From NCBI GenBank assembly GCA_003512805.1, contig DOOK01000272.1:1-9543 (forward strand): a stretch of DNA of 9,543 nucleotides, written 5' to 3'. The notes under the pieces were generated by a model, which worked only from the letters and a program-made list of their open reading frames with translations, made no database searches and had not been told where the DNA came from. Made by a program: the position numbers and the translations under genes. Below, one piece after another: positions 9,491 through 9,543 of this stretch. Each line of letters begins with the position of its first letter. Position 1 is the stretch's first letter. This DNA is from Erwinia sp. GTDB lineage: Bacteria; Pseudomonadota; Gammaproteobacteria; Enterobacterales; Enterobacteriaceae.

Positions 9491-9543
9491 TTAGTACCAT
9501 AAGTTTATGCAATGGCTGAGCGATTCGTTGCGGGGCAGATCAC
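9491..9543 (-). promoter_or_regulatory. Promoter region of ychH with a possible CRP-like site at the window edge
   Basis: Reading the minus strand from the edge, GTGA-N6-CCGCA (9543-9529) resembles a CRP site (TGTGA-N6-TCACA), or its CRP-S variant with a TCGCA right half, cut by the window end. Weak -10 candidates follow, CATAAA (9504-9509) or TATGGT (9496-9501). Enteric ychH is reported to be CRP-dependent. Only half the context is visible, so this is tentative. Confidence 0.3.

Noticed and set aside
9456..9512. Longer ychH from ATG 9510-9512, giving 112 residues
   Set aside because: The added residues are not membrane- or family-like and run through the GGAGG that serves the ATG at 9453-9455.

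Overview
The window is an ordinary chromosomal housekeeping segment from a gamma-proteobacterium of the order Enterobacterales. Every gene has a near-identical counterpart, in nearly the same order, in Escherichia coli and Salmonella: (chaA) - kdsA - sirB1 - sirB2 - prmC - prfA - hemA <> lolB - ispE - prs > < ychH. Divergence from my recall of the E. coli proteins, the absence of dauA between prs and ychH, and the absence of the ldr/rdl toxin-antitoxin repeats between kdsA and chaA suggest a genus outside Escherichia/Salmonella. An Erwiniaceae member (Erwinia/Pantoea-like) is my best guess, but this is inference. I see no mobile elements, CRISPR array, tRNA or rRNA, and no broken genes. The only partial gene is chaA, which is cut by the left edge.

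Left part (1-973): the C-terminal three quarters of the ChaA cation/proton antiporter on the + strand, followed by a 155-bp spacer ending in a strong intrinsic terminator that abuts the end of kdsA.

Middle part (974-6350): a compact six-gene minus-strand operon, hemA-prfA-prmC-sirB2-sirB1-kdsA, starting from a sigma70-like promoter near 6322-6350. It joins the first step of tetrapyrrole synthesis (glutamyl-tRNA reductase), translation termination (RF1 and the methyltransferase that modifies its GGQ glutamine), two conserved genes of poorly known function, and Kdo synthesis for lipopolysaccharide. Gaps are 32 nt or less and several genes overlap. The hemA stop is UAG; readthrough would continue in frame to a UGA that overlaps the prfA start codon, an arrangement that could let RF1 level feed back on its own synthesis.

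Right part (6351-9162): a plus-strand unit lolB-ispE-prs. LolB and IspE are translationally overlapped (ATGA). prs appears to have its own promoter and a PurR-operator-like palindrome inside the ispE coding sequence, giving a leader of about 300 nt with two perfect hairpins before a GTG start. A strong, probably bidirectional terminator separates prs from the convergent small membrane protein gene ychH (9174-9455). The region beyond ychH at the right edge holds its promoter region and possibly a CRP-like site.

No wholly new system is evident. The points worth a second look are regulatory: the hemA/prfA junction, the operator and promoter embedded in ispE, and the prs leader.
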